A stretch of 64,000 nt of DNA from the NCBI GenBank assembly GCA_029204225.1, contig CM055106.1, positions 36,428,361 to 36,492,360 on the forward strand. The letters are read 5' to 3'. Shown here piece by piece: positions 1-12,300 of the stretch. The notes beneath the pieces were generated by a model that saw only the letters and a list, made by a program, of their open reading frames with translations, searched no databases and had not been told where the DNA came from. Numbering within the stretch: the stretch's first letter is position 1; every line of letters starts with the position of its first letter. Source of the stretch: Diphasiastrum complanatum. Taxonomy: Eukaryota; Streptophyta; Lycopodiopsida; Lycopodiales; Lycopodiaceae. The position numbers and the translations under genes were made by a program.

Positions 1-1589
1 CCTCTGTGACCGCATTCTTAACATCTGCTATGGAATAGAGATGAATGAATATTTTCTATCGAAAGAGATGAATGGATATTTTCTATTGAGTAGAAGATGG
101 AATGATGACTTAATGATGCAGTGCAATCACTTGAGGTACATACTGTGACAATAAAGTTGGATGTTATTTCAGATGGTATATGCATTCAGTGCTATTTTGT
201 TCCTATTTTTGCAGCTTCTACTTCATCAATTACTACTTTGCTGCATCTTCTTCGGTCCATTCAATTTTGTGATTGTTATACTTTTTACTTCAACATTTCT
301 ATATATTGATGCTTAGGACGACGTCTTTTTGAGGCATGAAGACTTATGTGCCTTTTGTGCCCCCCTACATCGAGCATTGGGGCACTCCATTTATCAAAAT
401 TTGTGAGGACACGGTGTGGTTAGGCCCCTTGGGCTGTAATAGTAGTAGGATAAGGACACATAGTCTTATCAGTAATTGAATAAGCTTAGCCAATCTTATT
501 AGGCTCCTAGCCCCAACTTGCTAGATCTCTTATCCAATTGTAAAGAGGCCTGAGGCCTCTATTTGGGAGATTGATTGCTTGATGAGAGTAGTTCTTGGCT
601 TACTTTAGCATGGTCAGCTTAGCTTTCATCACCATAGATCAGCTTGTTAGCATCATGATTCTTATGAAGACTGCTATGTTTGATCAATCTATTTGTGATC
701 TTGTTGTCGATTTCATGCTCTATAACTACACCAGAAGTCGTGACTTGACAAAGTTAATTGCTCTGGTAGGGCTTTGGTAAACCGGTGAGGTGTATTTGTG
801 TATACAACTGATATATGTTAAATGTCTTGTACATGGCGAGTTCCCACTATCTATGAATAGGGGTACTAAATCTCCTAGTGCCATATAATCAACTGTGAAG
901 GATAAAAGATACATGTGATATGCTTGAACATGTTGGTCATTTTTATAGACGATGGTGATGCTCCTACTTTTCAAACATCCAAAATATATATATTTCCAGC
1001 AAGCTTTAATGTAATCCTCAAGTGTCATATTATGCTTTGATGACTTACATTTATGGAGTTTGTCCTATGAGCGAATTGACTAGTTGCCTACAATTTATTT
1101 TTTTCCATGGTTCATGTCATTATTCTTTATAAGCAATGAACTTGGAGTTTTGATTTGGAAAGTAAGTCTCGAAGCTGTTATTTAATTTTTGTAAAAAGAA
1201 ATACACAAGGTGGTATATTTGCTATTTTTTAGCAACATGTTTCATTCGATTTTGGTCAAACCGTATATACAACATGGATTCAGCTTGTTCTTGATCATTT
1301 TGTAAAAATCTAACATGGATTCAGCTTGTTCTTGATCATTTTGTAAAAGACTACCTTTTGTTTTTCCAAGTATGCTGTAAACGTTTGCTGGTTAACATGC
1401 ATGCCTATAAGTGTGGACTTGCGATTATTAAATTTATAAGATTGGAAAGTGGTTAATGGCAAAGTTTTCTTCAAATTAGCTTCTTAAGATATTTTTGCAA
1501 ATGAAAAATTTGATGGTTCAAATTTTGTACCTATGCCTAATTGTATGTAGCATAATCTGAGAGTGTTGTGTATCTTGTAATCTATGCAG
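1..1589. other. Left flank, probably TRM6 intron
   Basis: No coding exon can be supported here. The stretch ends in a splice acceptor (TCTATGCAG) just before the first visible TRM6 exon, so at least its right part is intron. The residues expected N-terminal to that exon in the TRM6 family are not readable in any frame, so the earlier exons are probably outside the window. The only structure seen is a 41-bp tandem duplication at 1271-1352. Confidence 0.5.
1271..1352. repeat. 41-bp tandem duplication, two copies
   Basis: Two adjacent copies start at 1271 and 1312 with AACATGGATTCAGCTTGTTC and differ only in the last few bases. It is a simple local duplication in intronic sequence. Confidence 0.9.
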
Positions 1590-3274
1590 TATTTGTGAAG
1601 CTTATTTCACCAAAGAGCCTAGTAAGATCGGGTATGTTATATTTTGTCAGCTTTTTGATATTGATCTCTCTTTAATCTTCTTAATGTCTCTCTTTCATGC
1701 TTTCTAGGGTTAAGTCTTGCTTATGTGATGCTTTCATAGCTTAGCTCTAGATCAATTGTGGCTTCATTTGTAACTCTCTACCTCTCCCATGGAACACATA
1801 CGACAATCATGTCCTCTCCAAAAATCTCCTTGAAAAAACCTACTTCCATCTACAATTGGAGTTGAGTGGAGAATGATCGAAACTGAATGGAGAAAGGTTC
1901 AGATCAGTAAATCGCTCTATAGAAGCTATAGACTTCATTTAGATGTTCAGTACATTTGAGTTTCTATCACGTTCTTCTATTTTCTTGGTATTTTTAAGAA
2001 AATGAAGATTTCTTTGACAAAATCCATCGTACATTGAATATCTAATGTTTCTGTTTGATTCATTTCTTAATTACTATCCTAATAGTATGTAAATGATATT
2101 CAAACATCAATACTTATCTCATATGAATGAGAATCAATCATCATTTTACTTTTTACAAGACTTTGTGAAGGATTTCACATTTTTATCGATAACTTTTTCA
2201 TGAATGTTCCAAATCAAGTTTTTTAAAGTGGAGATCGGGCGATTTTTACTCTACCAAGACTGTTTTGAGTCATACAGGTCATTCCACGTGTCAGTATGAT
2301 GCTTGTCCAATGTTTTCTGACCAAAAGTCAGTACACAATATTCTGTAGTGATTTTTATGATTTTCTTAAAATCACATCTGAATCTTTATTCAATAATTTC
2401 AGATCTATATTTGACAACTGCTGCGTGTCATCAGACCATTGTTTGACTGATCATTTCACAGACTACAAAATAGTCTATCACATAATCTCCTTGATAAATT
2501 TTTAACAATCGATGCTTTGCGTACAGCATGAATGATTCATATAACCAGCTGAAGTCTTCCCAAACTTTATATTGTCCAAAGCCTACAATGATAGAGCGTC
2601 TGTCTCCACATCATGTAACTCCATCTAGTGGCTAGTAGTTCAAACATCCAAATCACCAATGATAAGACATGTCCATCCCAATTAAATCATATGACGTTTG
2701 CAAAAATATTAGCAAATGGTGATACATTTGCACTTTCAACATCTGAGGCCTTCGCAGGAAATTAGCATGCGGGTCAAATACAACATCCATGAAGACTCAT
2801 CCAAATATAACGAGCATCCTTGTCATATCCCACTAGTATAAGTGGTGGTTGAAGGAAATCTCTAGATAGACAAGCCACTCCACTAGTTCCTCTACCTCTT
2901 GTTAACCTCAATCCCTCTCTATATATTGATGCCCGTGTGCAACTAGACAAGCTAGGTAAGCCTTGCTCATGACTCGTGTTTGTAAAAACCTACCCGCAAC
3001 ACATGGTAGTTGCACATTCATGTTTGGCTCAAATGTGTCGTTACGTACCAAGCTAATACATAACAATATTTACCTGTGATAACAACTAAGAATATGTGTA
3101 GACACTGGTAGTTTCCACAAAAATTCGTTCGTTCTAACATGATTGCTTTCATGGATGGATGCAAATGATCACGTTCTCCTCAATTTGGAGCTGTTTTTCA
3201 TAGTCACAATATCTCAATTGAATTTATAGACTTTGTTATTGCTGATTGTATATGAATTGTACATAATTTTGTAG

Positions 3275-3329
<55 letters not shown>

Positions 3330-6300
3330 CCTCCTCGATGACACCTCCTCGTTCCACTGCCGCCGCCCGTCGCCCATCACGCTCCCCTCCTACCCTGGCT
3401 ACCATCTCCCCCCTCCCCCTCGTTGATCACACACCCCCTACCCCTGCTGTCCCCCCCCCACTACCTCCACCCCCGATGTAGATGCTCCCCCTGCTGCCAC
3501 CTTCCCTACTCCCACCTCCATTGCTGCTCTTGCAGCTGCTACCCCTGCTGCCTCCCCCCTAACCTCCACCCCCGATGTAGCTCCTCCCCCTGCTGCCGCC
3601 TCCCCTACTCCCACCTCCATCGCTGCTGCTGCAGCTACTCCCCCTGTTGTCACCTCCCCTACTTCCACCTCCATAGCAGCAGTTGCTGCTCCCCCTGCTA
3701 CGGCCTACCTCCACCCCTCCCGCTGCAGATGTGCCCCCCCCTACTGTCATCTCCCCCACCCCCGCCCTCCCTGCTACAGCAGTGCCGCCCCCTACTGTCA
3801 CCTCCCCTACACCCCTCCCTCGTTGCATCTGAGCCACCCCCTGCTGCCACCTCCCCTACATCCGCCCTCCCTGCTGATTGCATCTCCCTCCCCCTTGTTG
3901 ATCTCGATACTGGTATCAATATTGGCACCACCTCAACCCTACCTGCAGTTCTGGATCCCATTCTTCCTATTCCGCCCATCGCTAGCTCACAACCTACAGC
4001 TAGCATCCCGTATACGCCCTCCAAATCAACTGAATTGTTCTCTTCTTGGCAGATTGATCAAATCAGGGCCGATTTCTAGACTTTGCGGCAAGAAATCTCG
4101 CAGTTGAAAGGAACGGTTACGTCCTTGATTCACGAGAAGAACATGCTGCAGTCCAAAGTTGCATCACTCGAACAATCCATCGGGACCAAACAGGCTGCGG
4201 TTTCGGCGTCTACCACCAATATGATACGGGAACTAGAGACAAAGATGGAAAAGCAGCAAGAAGAGGCCCTTTCTTGGGCATCAGTTTTGAAAAAAGGCAC
4301 CAAACCAAGCGCCCCTATCTCTTCGGTTATCTCAGCCACCATCTCGGAAGAGAAAACACGAGACCAAAAAGCGAACAACATTAGGGTTTGTGGGATTCCG
4401 GATACATAGGATGCCTTGGCTGAAGCCAAACGCTTTCTTGACACCACTCTCGGGCACAGGACGGACGGGCTAGATACCGCATGGAGGACCACCAGAGATG
4501 CAGCCACACTCATCATCCGCTTCACTTCCCTCGCGAGTCGTCGAGATGCTTTGCGGTGCAGAGCTAAGCTACGTGGTACCACTATCTACATGGATGACGA
4601 CCTCACGTATATCCAGGTAGAGGAGAGGCGCAAGGCCTTTCAGGCAGCCCGTGAGTCTGGCAGACGAATCATTTATCGGGATGGACGAGTGCGCTTTCTT
4701 GATAGCGCTCCTAGCAGCTCCCCGTGCTAGGGATTTGGGGTGCCCGGGGTTGGGAGCACCCTGGGGCCCCATCCACACCACCTTCGGATTGGAGTGTGGA
4801 ATTGTGCCGACATACATTCATCTTCCACGACAGGGGACCTGGTTGACTTCATCAAAGGCAGAGATATATTATTCATCATGGAGACACACGAGAGCCCAGA
4901 GCGAGGACTTCCTTCCTTTCCTGGATATAGATGGGACTGAGTATTCCGACGAGAGACTAGATCTGCTAGTGGCCGAGGTTCAGGTGGGGTCGCGTGTCTG
5001 TACAGAGAAACTCTCCATTCGAGTATTGACTTCATCCGACATGACGAGCAGGCCCGCTACATATGGACTCGCATTGTGGGTCAGGATATTGGTTTGGATA
5101 GAGATCTTTTCATTGCAGCATGTTATTTTCAACCAGAGTCCTCGTCTTTTGCGGAGGGAATTGGGTCTCCATATCAGGACCTCTCACCAGATATTATTAG
5201 ATTCTCAGAGCAGGGGCATATTCTCCTCACAGGGGACTTTAATGCCCGGACATTTTCGAGACAGATAGAGTTCTTCGACACCTCCTATCAGCCGCGTGTT
5301 CGTGCCCTTGACAGCGGTATGCTTGGGGTTACCAGGACCTCCGCGGACAGTTTGGGACCTATTACTTCATATGGTGAGCACTTACTGCAGTTTGGAGAGG
5401 CGCATGAGCTAGCCATTTATAATGGCTTACCCTGCTGGCTTTATTCAGACAGCTATACATGCCATCCTCATAGTGGAGGACATAGTGTCGTTGACTATCT
5501 CATGGGGTCACCATCCTTTGTACCCATAGTCTCTGACTTCCGCGTTTCTCCCACCACCCTTTCTGATCACTCATTTCTCTCCTTCGATATCGGCCACCTC
5601 CCACCCACTCATTTATCTACACTACCCATGATTACTTGAGCACCCACGTACACATTTGATCCCATTTACATGCCACTGTACCGGCAGTCCTTGGCTTCAC
5701 TTTCACACTCCTTTCCTCATGACGGTCCAGTTGACACCCAGGCTGCTTTTCTCACCACCTCTCTTCACACAGCTGCCTCACTAGCTCTTCCCACGAAACC
5801 CCATTCCCAAAAGACTCGACGCACACCTCGACCATTGCATCCTCCTTGGTATGATGCCGAGTGTCGTTCCCTTCACCAGTCAGTTACTTATTCATGTATC
5901 CATGCTCCACATCTGCTTCGATCTTCCCGACGCTCCTACCACCGTGTTCTTCGTCGTAAGAAGCGTTCCTACGATGATACTGAAGGGAGACGTCTTATTG
6001 ACCTTCTCTTTAGTTCTTCTTCGGGCGCTTTTTGGCTTGAGTTCATTCCTCGCTCCCCACCACCCCTCCTGGAGGACCTCCGCATCTGGACCGATTATGC
6101 TACTAGCCTGTATACCTACCGACTCACCCATTTCTATATCTCAACGACCATCCGAGTTCTCCTTCACATCTGACATGGTACTTGCAGCCATTAAAAAGAT
6201 GAAGTCCAACAAGGCCAGAGATATTGAAGACCTCGAATCTGAACTCCTTTCCCTTGCCTCAGACTTACTCGCTCCTACTATAGCCACCCTTCTCAATTTC

Positions 6301-9300
6301 GCAGTTGTTTTCGGTTTCCCTTCATCCTGGTGCACCAACATCATCCACCCCATCCATAAGAATGGTGACCCCATGATTCCGAGTAACTACCGCACCATCA
6401 TGATCGGGCATGTCCTGGCAAAGTTATATGGTACTATTCGTCAGTCGGTTGTGAGCTCAGAGGCGGAGACTAGGAGACTACATGCTATGGGTCAGGCAGG
6501 TTTTCGAGCCCATTACTCTACGACAGATCACATCTTCACATTGCGGGCCTTGATTGAGGAAGCTAAGCACAGGAGAGAGAGGGTTTACTGTTGTTTTGTG
6601 GACTTCAGGAAAGCCTTTGATTCTGTTCCTCGCTCATTGCTTATCTAGAGACTCCGCGACCTCGGCTTCTCCACGGACATCGTTCTTGCCGTGATGGCAC
6701 TTTATGAGCGTGTTCTGGGATGTTTCCGACACAATAGTGGCATATCCGATCACATTTGGAGCACTATTGGGGTGAAGCAGGGTTGCTCCCTCTCACCAGT
6801 CCTCTTTGGCTTGTATATTGATGAGTTGGAGAGAGTCATATCACAGTGTGGTGGTGCTGGTTGCATGCTTGGGGACATCTTGATCGCTATTCTCCTTTAT
6901 GCTGATGATGTGGTATTGGTCTCACCTACCAGAGAGGGTCTACAACGACAGTTGGATTGTTTACATGAGTTTTGCACTAGATGGGGCCTAGGAGTGAACA
7001 TTGGGAAGACTAAGATTATGGTCTTCAACACTTCTCGAGCATTCATGCAGCGACAGGAGCTTACTTTGGGTGGACAGGTTCTAGAGGTGGTCCCTTCCTA
7101 CACATACCTGGTGATCCTTTTCTCAGGTCCTACTTTTGGCATGAGACAGGCCGCTACCACTCGACTGGGGAAGGGACATGCCTCCCTTGTTCAGCTAGAG
7201 AGATTTTGTTTCCGGAAGTCCATCCAGGATGCTCGCAGTAAGTGTCGCCTTTTTGATACCATTGTCACCCCCACGGCTCTATATGCGGCAGAGGCATGGT
7301 GTGCAGGTCTTCCCTCTTCACACTGGGCCAGTCTCTCACGACTACAGACCACTATGCTAGCTCGGTTGATCCGTGCGAAGCCTTCAGGTTCCACATGAGA
7401 TTATTTTGGCCGAGTTTGCAGTTCCACCTATCCAGATCGAGGCAGCTCTTCAGCTCATTAGCTATACACAGAGGATACAGGAAAAACAATACATACAGAT
7501 TGCACTATCCTCCTCACGGCATCTCCATGGTCAGGGATATAGATTATCATGGTTCTCTCAGGCATCCCACCTCCTACGTGAGTCATTTGGTATCTCCATC
7601 ACAGAGCTTCCCTCAGGCACCCACCAGTATATCAGACGATTCCTCTATCGCGCGTATTTAGAGCGGACTTGGTATAACCAGATAGGGGTTAAGCCAGCTT
7701 TCTACCGGACACATTTCTTGGAGCTGGATGCCTCTGGGACCCCGGTTATGCCACGCTACGGGCACTGTCTCAAATCGATATCATTTCGAAAGATCCTGCA
7801 TGGAACTAACTCGACATGCACTGACTTTTCCAAAAAAGTAAAAGTTTTCCGTAAATAGCCTAGTTGCTAGGAAATCTGCTTTTTGATCTAGAATTGCCAA
7901 AAATAGTCACATGCAAGAATTCTACTGTTCAAAATCACGGGGTACGCATGCAACATTCATTTAAGCATGCATACAGGTCTATCCATACATTTCCATCAAC
8001 AGGAAAGCACTATACTGATTTACAAGCATGCATACATCAGAACAATTCCGAAATTTTGCAAATTTTAGTTTAAAAATTGCAAAACTTCAGACGGCCATAA
8101 CTTTCTCTACAGGACACCAAATTGGTCGCTGTAAAGCACAGTACAGAGGGAGAGTGGGTCTACAAGGCAGTTGCCACATCACCTTGCACCCCTGGCTTCA
8201 CACGTGCGAGCATTAAATGCCTGAAAAACAGGTAGGAGGGCACACTTTTGTGGAGAGGTATCATCAAAAAACACATCCCAGCCCAAAAAGCCTTGGATCA
8301 GAGGTTGCAAGCACTCTACTAAGGTTCATTAGAGAGGCATAGAAGCTTCTAACAGGTCCAGCAAGCAATCATATGCTCAGATCATGCAAAAAATGCATTT
8401 TTGGCCTCTTTCAACAAGCAAAACTACAATATGTTGGTGTCTAATGCACATTTATCCAAATTGGATGCATGATGGCTCAAATAAGAGGCAATCCAACATA
8501 TCTTTCAGCTTGTAACAAGAACCAACAGTTTCAGACCCCCAATTGAGAGGTATTCATGCTCAAAAATTATCAAAAATACACTATTCTTGAATGTTTTGAG
8601 CCCTCTAATGGTGTCTAATCCCTACCAAACTTCATGACAACTTAGGGACAGCTTCATTACATCTCTGAAAACGTCTATACCAATTCTTGGCTGAGAATTT
8701 TGAGATCTACCCCAAAATTAGTCCAAAAAACCATGATTTTTGACCAATTTTGACCAATTTTGACCCAAATTCATGGGGGAAATCCACAACTTCGTGCCTT
8801 CAAATCCAAATCCCTGTAAATCCATTGCATGCAAGCACTAAAAGTTCTAATTCAAGTCAAATATGGTTTCCATAGCCCATTTATGGTCCAAAAACCCCAT
8901 TTTTTGGTCCAAAATCACTATCTAATCAACCTTTTGACTTTTCAACCAACATGCAATCATTAAATTCTGTAATTAATGATTGTAAAACAGCAAGTACAAT
9001 ATGGAAAATGTACTACACCAGATCCTATAATCATTTCCTTGCAAAAACCATCAATTCTAGGTGAAAAATTCACTAAATTCATCAAAAATCCAATGATTTC
9101 CTTCAAAATTCATGGAACAAATCCACAATTATGATCTTTAGGCTGAAAGTACACCAAGGATCTGAGAATCCACCTACTTGAAATTGAATTCCAACACCTG
9201 GAAGAAGAAGCAAAGAGCTACACCAAAAGAACTGCAAAATCCAAGATCCTCAAGCTCCACCTCCTGGTAGATGTGATCCAAGCTCTGATATCACTGTAAG

Positions 9301-12300
9301 AACCACCAAGTGAAGATCTACAGGATTCCAATCACATGCAAACCAAAAGGACACCTGTGGAGCATGAACCATCCAACCAATATGGAGAGGCTAGTCAATA
9401 CCCTAACCAATCCACCCCCAAGCCACAGTGAAGAACACAAGAGAGGAAAGGAAACACTGGCTCAAGAATCACAATTCACAATAGGAGGATGGGCGAGTTT
9501 CCACTAGACCTATTCTTCTCAAGAGAGAGAATATTCCTTTTAGGATTCCCATGCAACCTAAATTGAGCTATTGATCTGCTATTCTTGCATTAAAGTAGTC
9601 TTCACCATGCATGTGCTCCTATGTCCAATTATAGGTCTGGGCCCTCATATGATTATTAATTATTTAATACGACCATGTCCAGAATGACGTAGCATAACTA
9701 ATAACCACATACAACTGGAGTGACCGGCTATCCACGTCAGGAATAATTCTGATTCCCTTGTACAGGACGTGGACATAACACCTCTCATCTCTGATTTTCA
9801 TCTCTCTCCTATCACCCTCTCTAGTCACTCTTTCCTCTCTTTTGCTATTGGCACCCCCCCCAGTTATCCTCCCACCTCATGCTTACCAGTGCACCCATAC
9901 ATACATTCAACTCTCTACACATTGCCAGTCTACCAGGAGTCTCTAGCCTCCTTATTGTACTCCTTTCCAATAACAATACAGTTGAAACACAAGCTGCTTT
10001 CCTTACCACCTTCTTCATACTGCCGCTTCCCTAGCCTTTCCTTCCAAGCCCCATAAAGGCAAATCCACTCTTTCTTCAATGCTCTGTCCTCTACACCCCC
10101 AATGGTATGATGTTGAAATGTCCCTCATCGTCTTGTCATCCATGCACATACTCATGCTCCTCACCTTCCCAACGTTCCTAGCATCGAATCCAAGAGATTG
10201 CATGCTTTGGGACAGGCAGGGTTCCGAGCCCATTATTCTACCACTGACCATATCCTCACAAGTACAGGTTAAAGAAGGTTTACTATTGTTTTGTGGACTT
10301 CAAGAAAGCCTTTGATTTTGTCCCATGCTCCATGCTCATTCAAAGACTTCGTGGCTATGGCTTCTCCACTGACATCATCCGGGCAGTGATGGCTCTTTAT
10401 GAGAGAGTCTTGGGTTGTTTTCGACATGGCAGTGGTATTTTTGAGCACATTTGGAGCACCATTGGGGTGAAGCAGGGTTGTTTTCTTTCGTTGGTTCTTT
10501 TTGGATTATACATTGATGAGCTATAGAGAGTCATCTCACAGTGTGGCGGTTCTAGTTGCAGACTTGGCGATATTCTGATTGCCATTATTCTTTATGCCAA
10601 TGATGTGGTACTACTCTCCTCGACCATAGAGGGATTGCAAAGGCAACTGGATTGAGTACAAGCCATATGTACCTGATGGGGCTTGGGGGTGGTCTTCAAC
10701 ACTTCTCGAGCTTTCATGAAGCATCAGGAGCTCACTCTCGATGGACAGATCCGAGAGATAGTTTCTTCATACACGATACTTTTCTTTGGTCCTACATTCA
10801 GCATACGGGGCAATACCACTCGATTTGGGAAGGGACATGCCTCCCTTGTTCAGCTAGAACAGTTTTGCTTCAGGAAGTCCATTTTGGATGCTCGAAGTAA
10901 GTGTATACTTTTTGATGCCATTGTCACCCCCACAGCCTTATATGCAATAGAGACATGGTGTACCAGTCTTTCCTTCTCACACTGGCCCAGTATCTCGAGA
11001 CTACATACCACCATGTTAGCTCGTATGTCCTCCTTGCCGAGTTTGTTGTTCCGCCTATACATTTAGATGCAGCTTTCTAGCTTATTGCATACATAGAGAG
11101 ACTTCAGGCACTTCTTGATGTAGACGGGAGATACAGACAGATAGCACTTCCTTCTTCACATTATCTTCATGATCAGGGCTACATGTTGTCATGGTTCTCT
11201 CAGGCATCCTACCTCCTCCTACGTCCTCCTTATTTGGTATCTCCACAACAGAGCTTCCCTTGAGTACTCACCAATATATTAGATGCTTCTTATATTGAGC
11301 ATCATATCTTGATCGTACATTTCGGGGGGGGGGGGGTTGGGGTGTTAAGCCCGAATCTTACCAAACTCATTTCATTGAGCTAGACATAGCAGGGTTCCCA
11401 ATTTTGCCACATAATTTGGACTCATGATTATCACACAGCCTCAGATTTACATTCGGACAACTCCGCGTATCATGACGAACAACTTACTGTTATTTCTCAG
11501 CCTCAAATTACCTCTTTCTTCTCTAGGAGAAGATCCTGACGGGACCCAAAGTCTAGACCTCTACTCGTTCCCGTCAGCCACTTAAACCTTGGTACGACTT
11601 GCTTTGTAAATATCTCCACCTCCAAGTCAAACAAGCTTGACCGCATCTTCTATGCGTCCTCAAGCGCCTATATTGTCATATGTGTCGTCAAGAAAACCAA
11701 CTTATGAGAAATAAAGATGGGAAACGCTTGATTGACCTTCTTAGTGCATCCTCTGGTTCATTTTGGAGAGAATTCCTCCCTCGCGCCTCACTTCCCCATT
11801 GAGCAGTTTCTGCTAATGGACTGAGTATGCCACTACTCTCTGCACTATCACTATTGGTACTCCTATTATTATCTCCCCTCGCCCTTCCACCACCTCTTTT
11901 CTCACTGTTGATATGGTTAATACAGCCTTTGATAAACCACGCACCTGCTGTATGAATGACTTAGAGGCTAAACTCCTAATTCACTGCTCTGATATTCTTG
12001 CACCCCTTTTAGCCATTTTGCTTAACCAAGCGGTTATATCCAGTTTCCCTCAGACTTGGTGCACTAATATCATTCATCCTATTTACAAGAGAGGTGACCC
12101 TATGATATCCTGGTAACTACCGCATGTGGGGATGTTTCAGATTAGATGTGGGTTTATCTCAGTTGGTTAGGAATACTATTGTCGTGAAGCAGGGTTGCTC
12201 CCTCCCCCCCCACACACTTTGGACTATACATCGATGAGATTGAGTGTGTTATTGATCAGGAGGGTGGTATCAGTTGTGGACTGGGCGATATTCTTATTTC

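Larger units (their letters stand above)
3338..7790 (+). mobile_element. APE-type LINE, nearly full length but inactivated (LINE-1)
   Basis: A non-LTR retrotransposon in the sense orientation of TRM6, inside its 13.8-kb intron. ORF1 (3338-4730) is a coiled-coil/RNA-binding protein; ORF2 (4740 to about 7790) has endonuclease and reverse transcriptase. In ORF2 the order is WN-ETH-GDFN-SDH (endonuclease), FVDFRKAF, VKQGCSLSP, YADD (RT), then a C-terminal region. Five in-frame stops plus frameshifts make it non-functional. No poly(A) tail or clear target duplication is visible; similarity to the other LINE copies here fades near 7,770-7,800, so the true 3' end is uncertain. It is the least decayed of the LINE copies in the window. 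Confidence 0.88.

Noticed and set aside
2150-2830. Minus-strand frame with coding-like stretches such as FMDVVFDPHANFLRRPQMLK
   Set aside because: Eight stops in about 225 codons, close to chance for this base composition, and no family recognised.
3214-3405. Minus-strand ORF with a long Arg-Glu run
   Set aside because: It is the translation of the (CT)n microsatellite. The same holds for Arg/Glu, Thr/His and Ile/Tyr runs at 20,706-20,980, 23,049-23,484, 32,334-32,612 and 38,144-38,472.
3438-4024. Gly/Ala/Val-rich minus-strand ORFs
   Set aside because: Antisense of the C-rich repeat in LINE ORF1; composition artefact.
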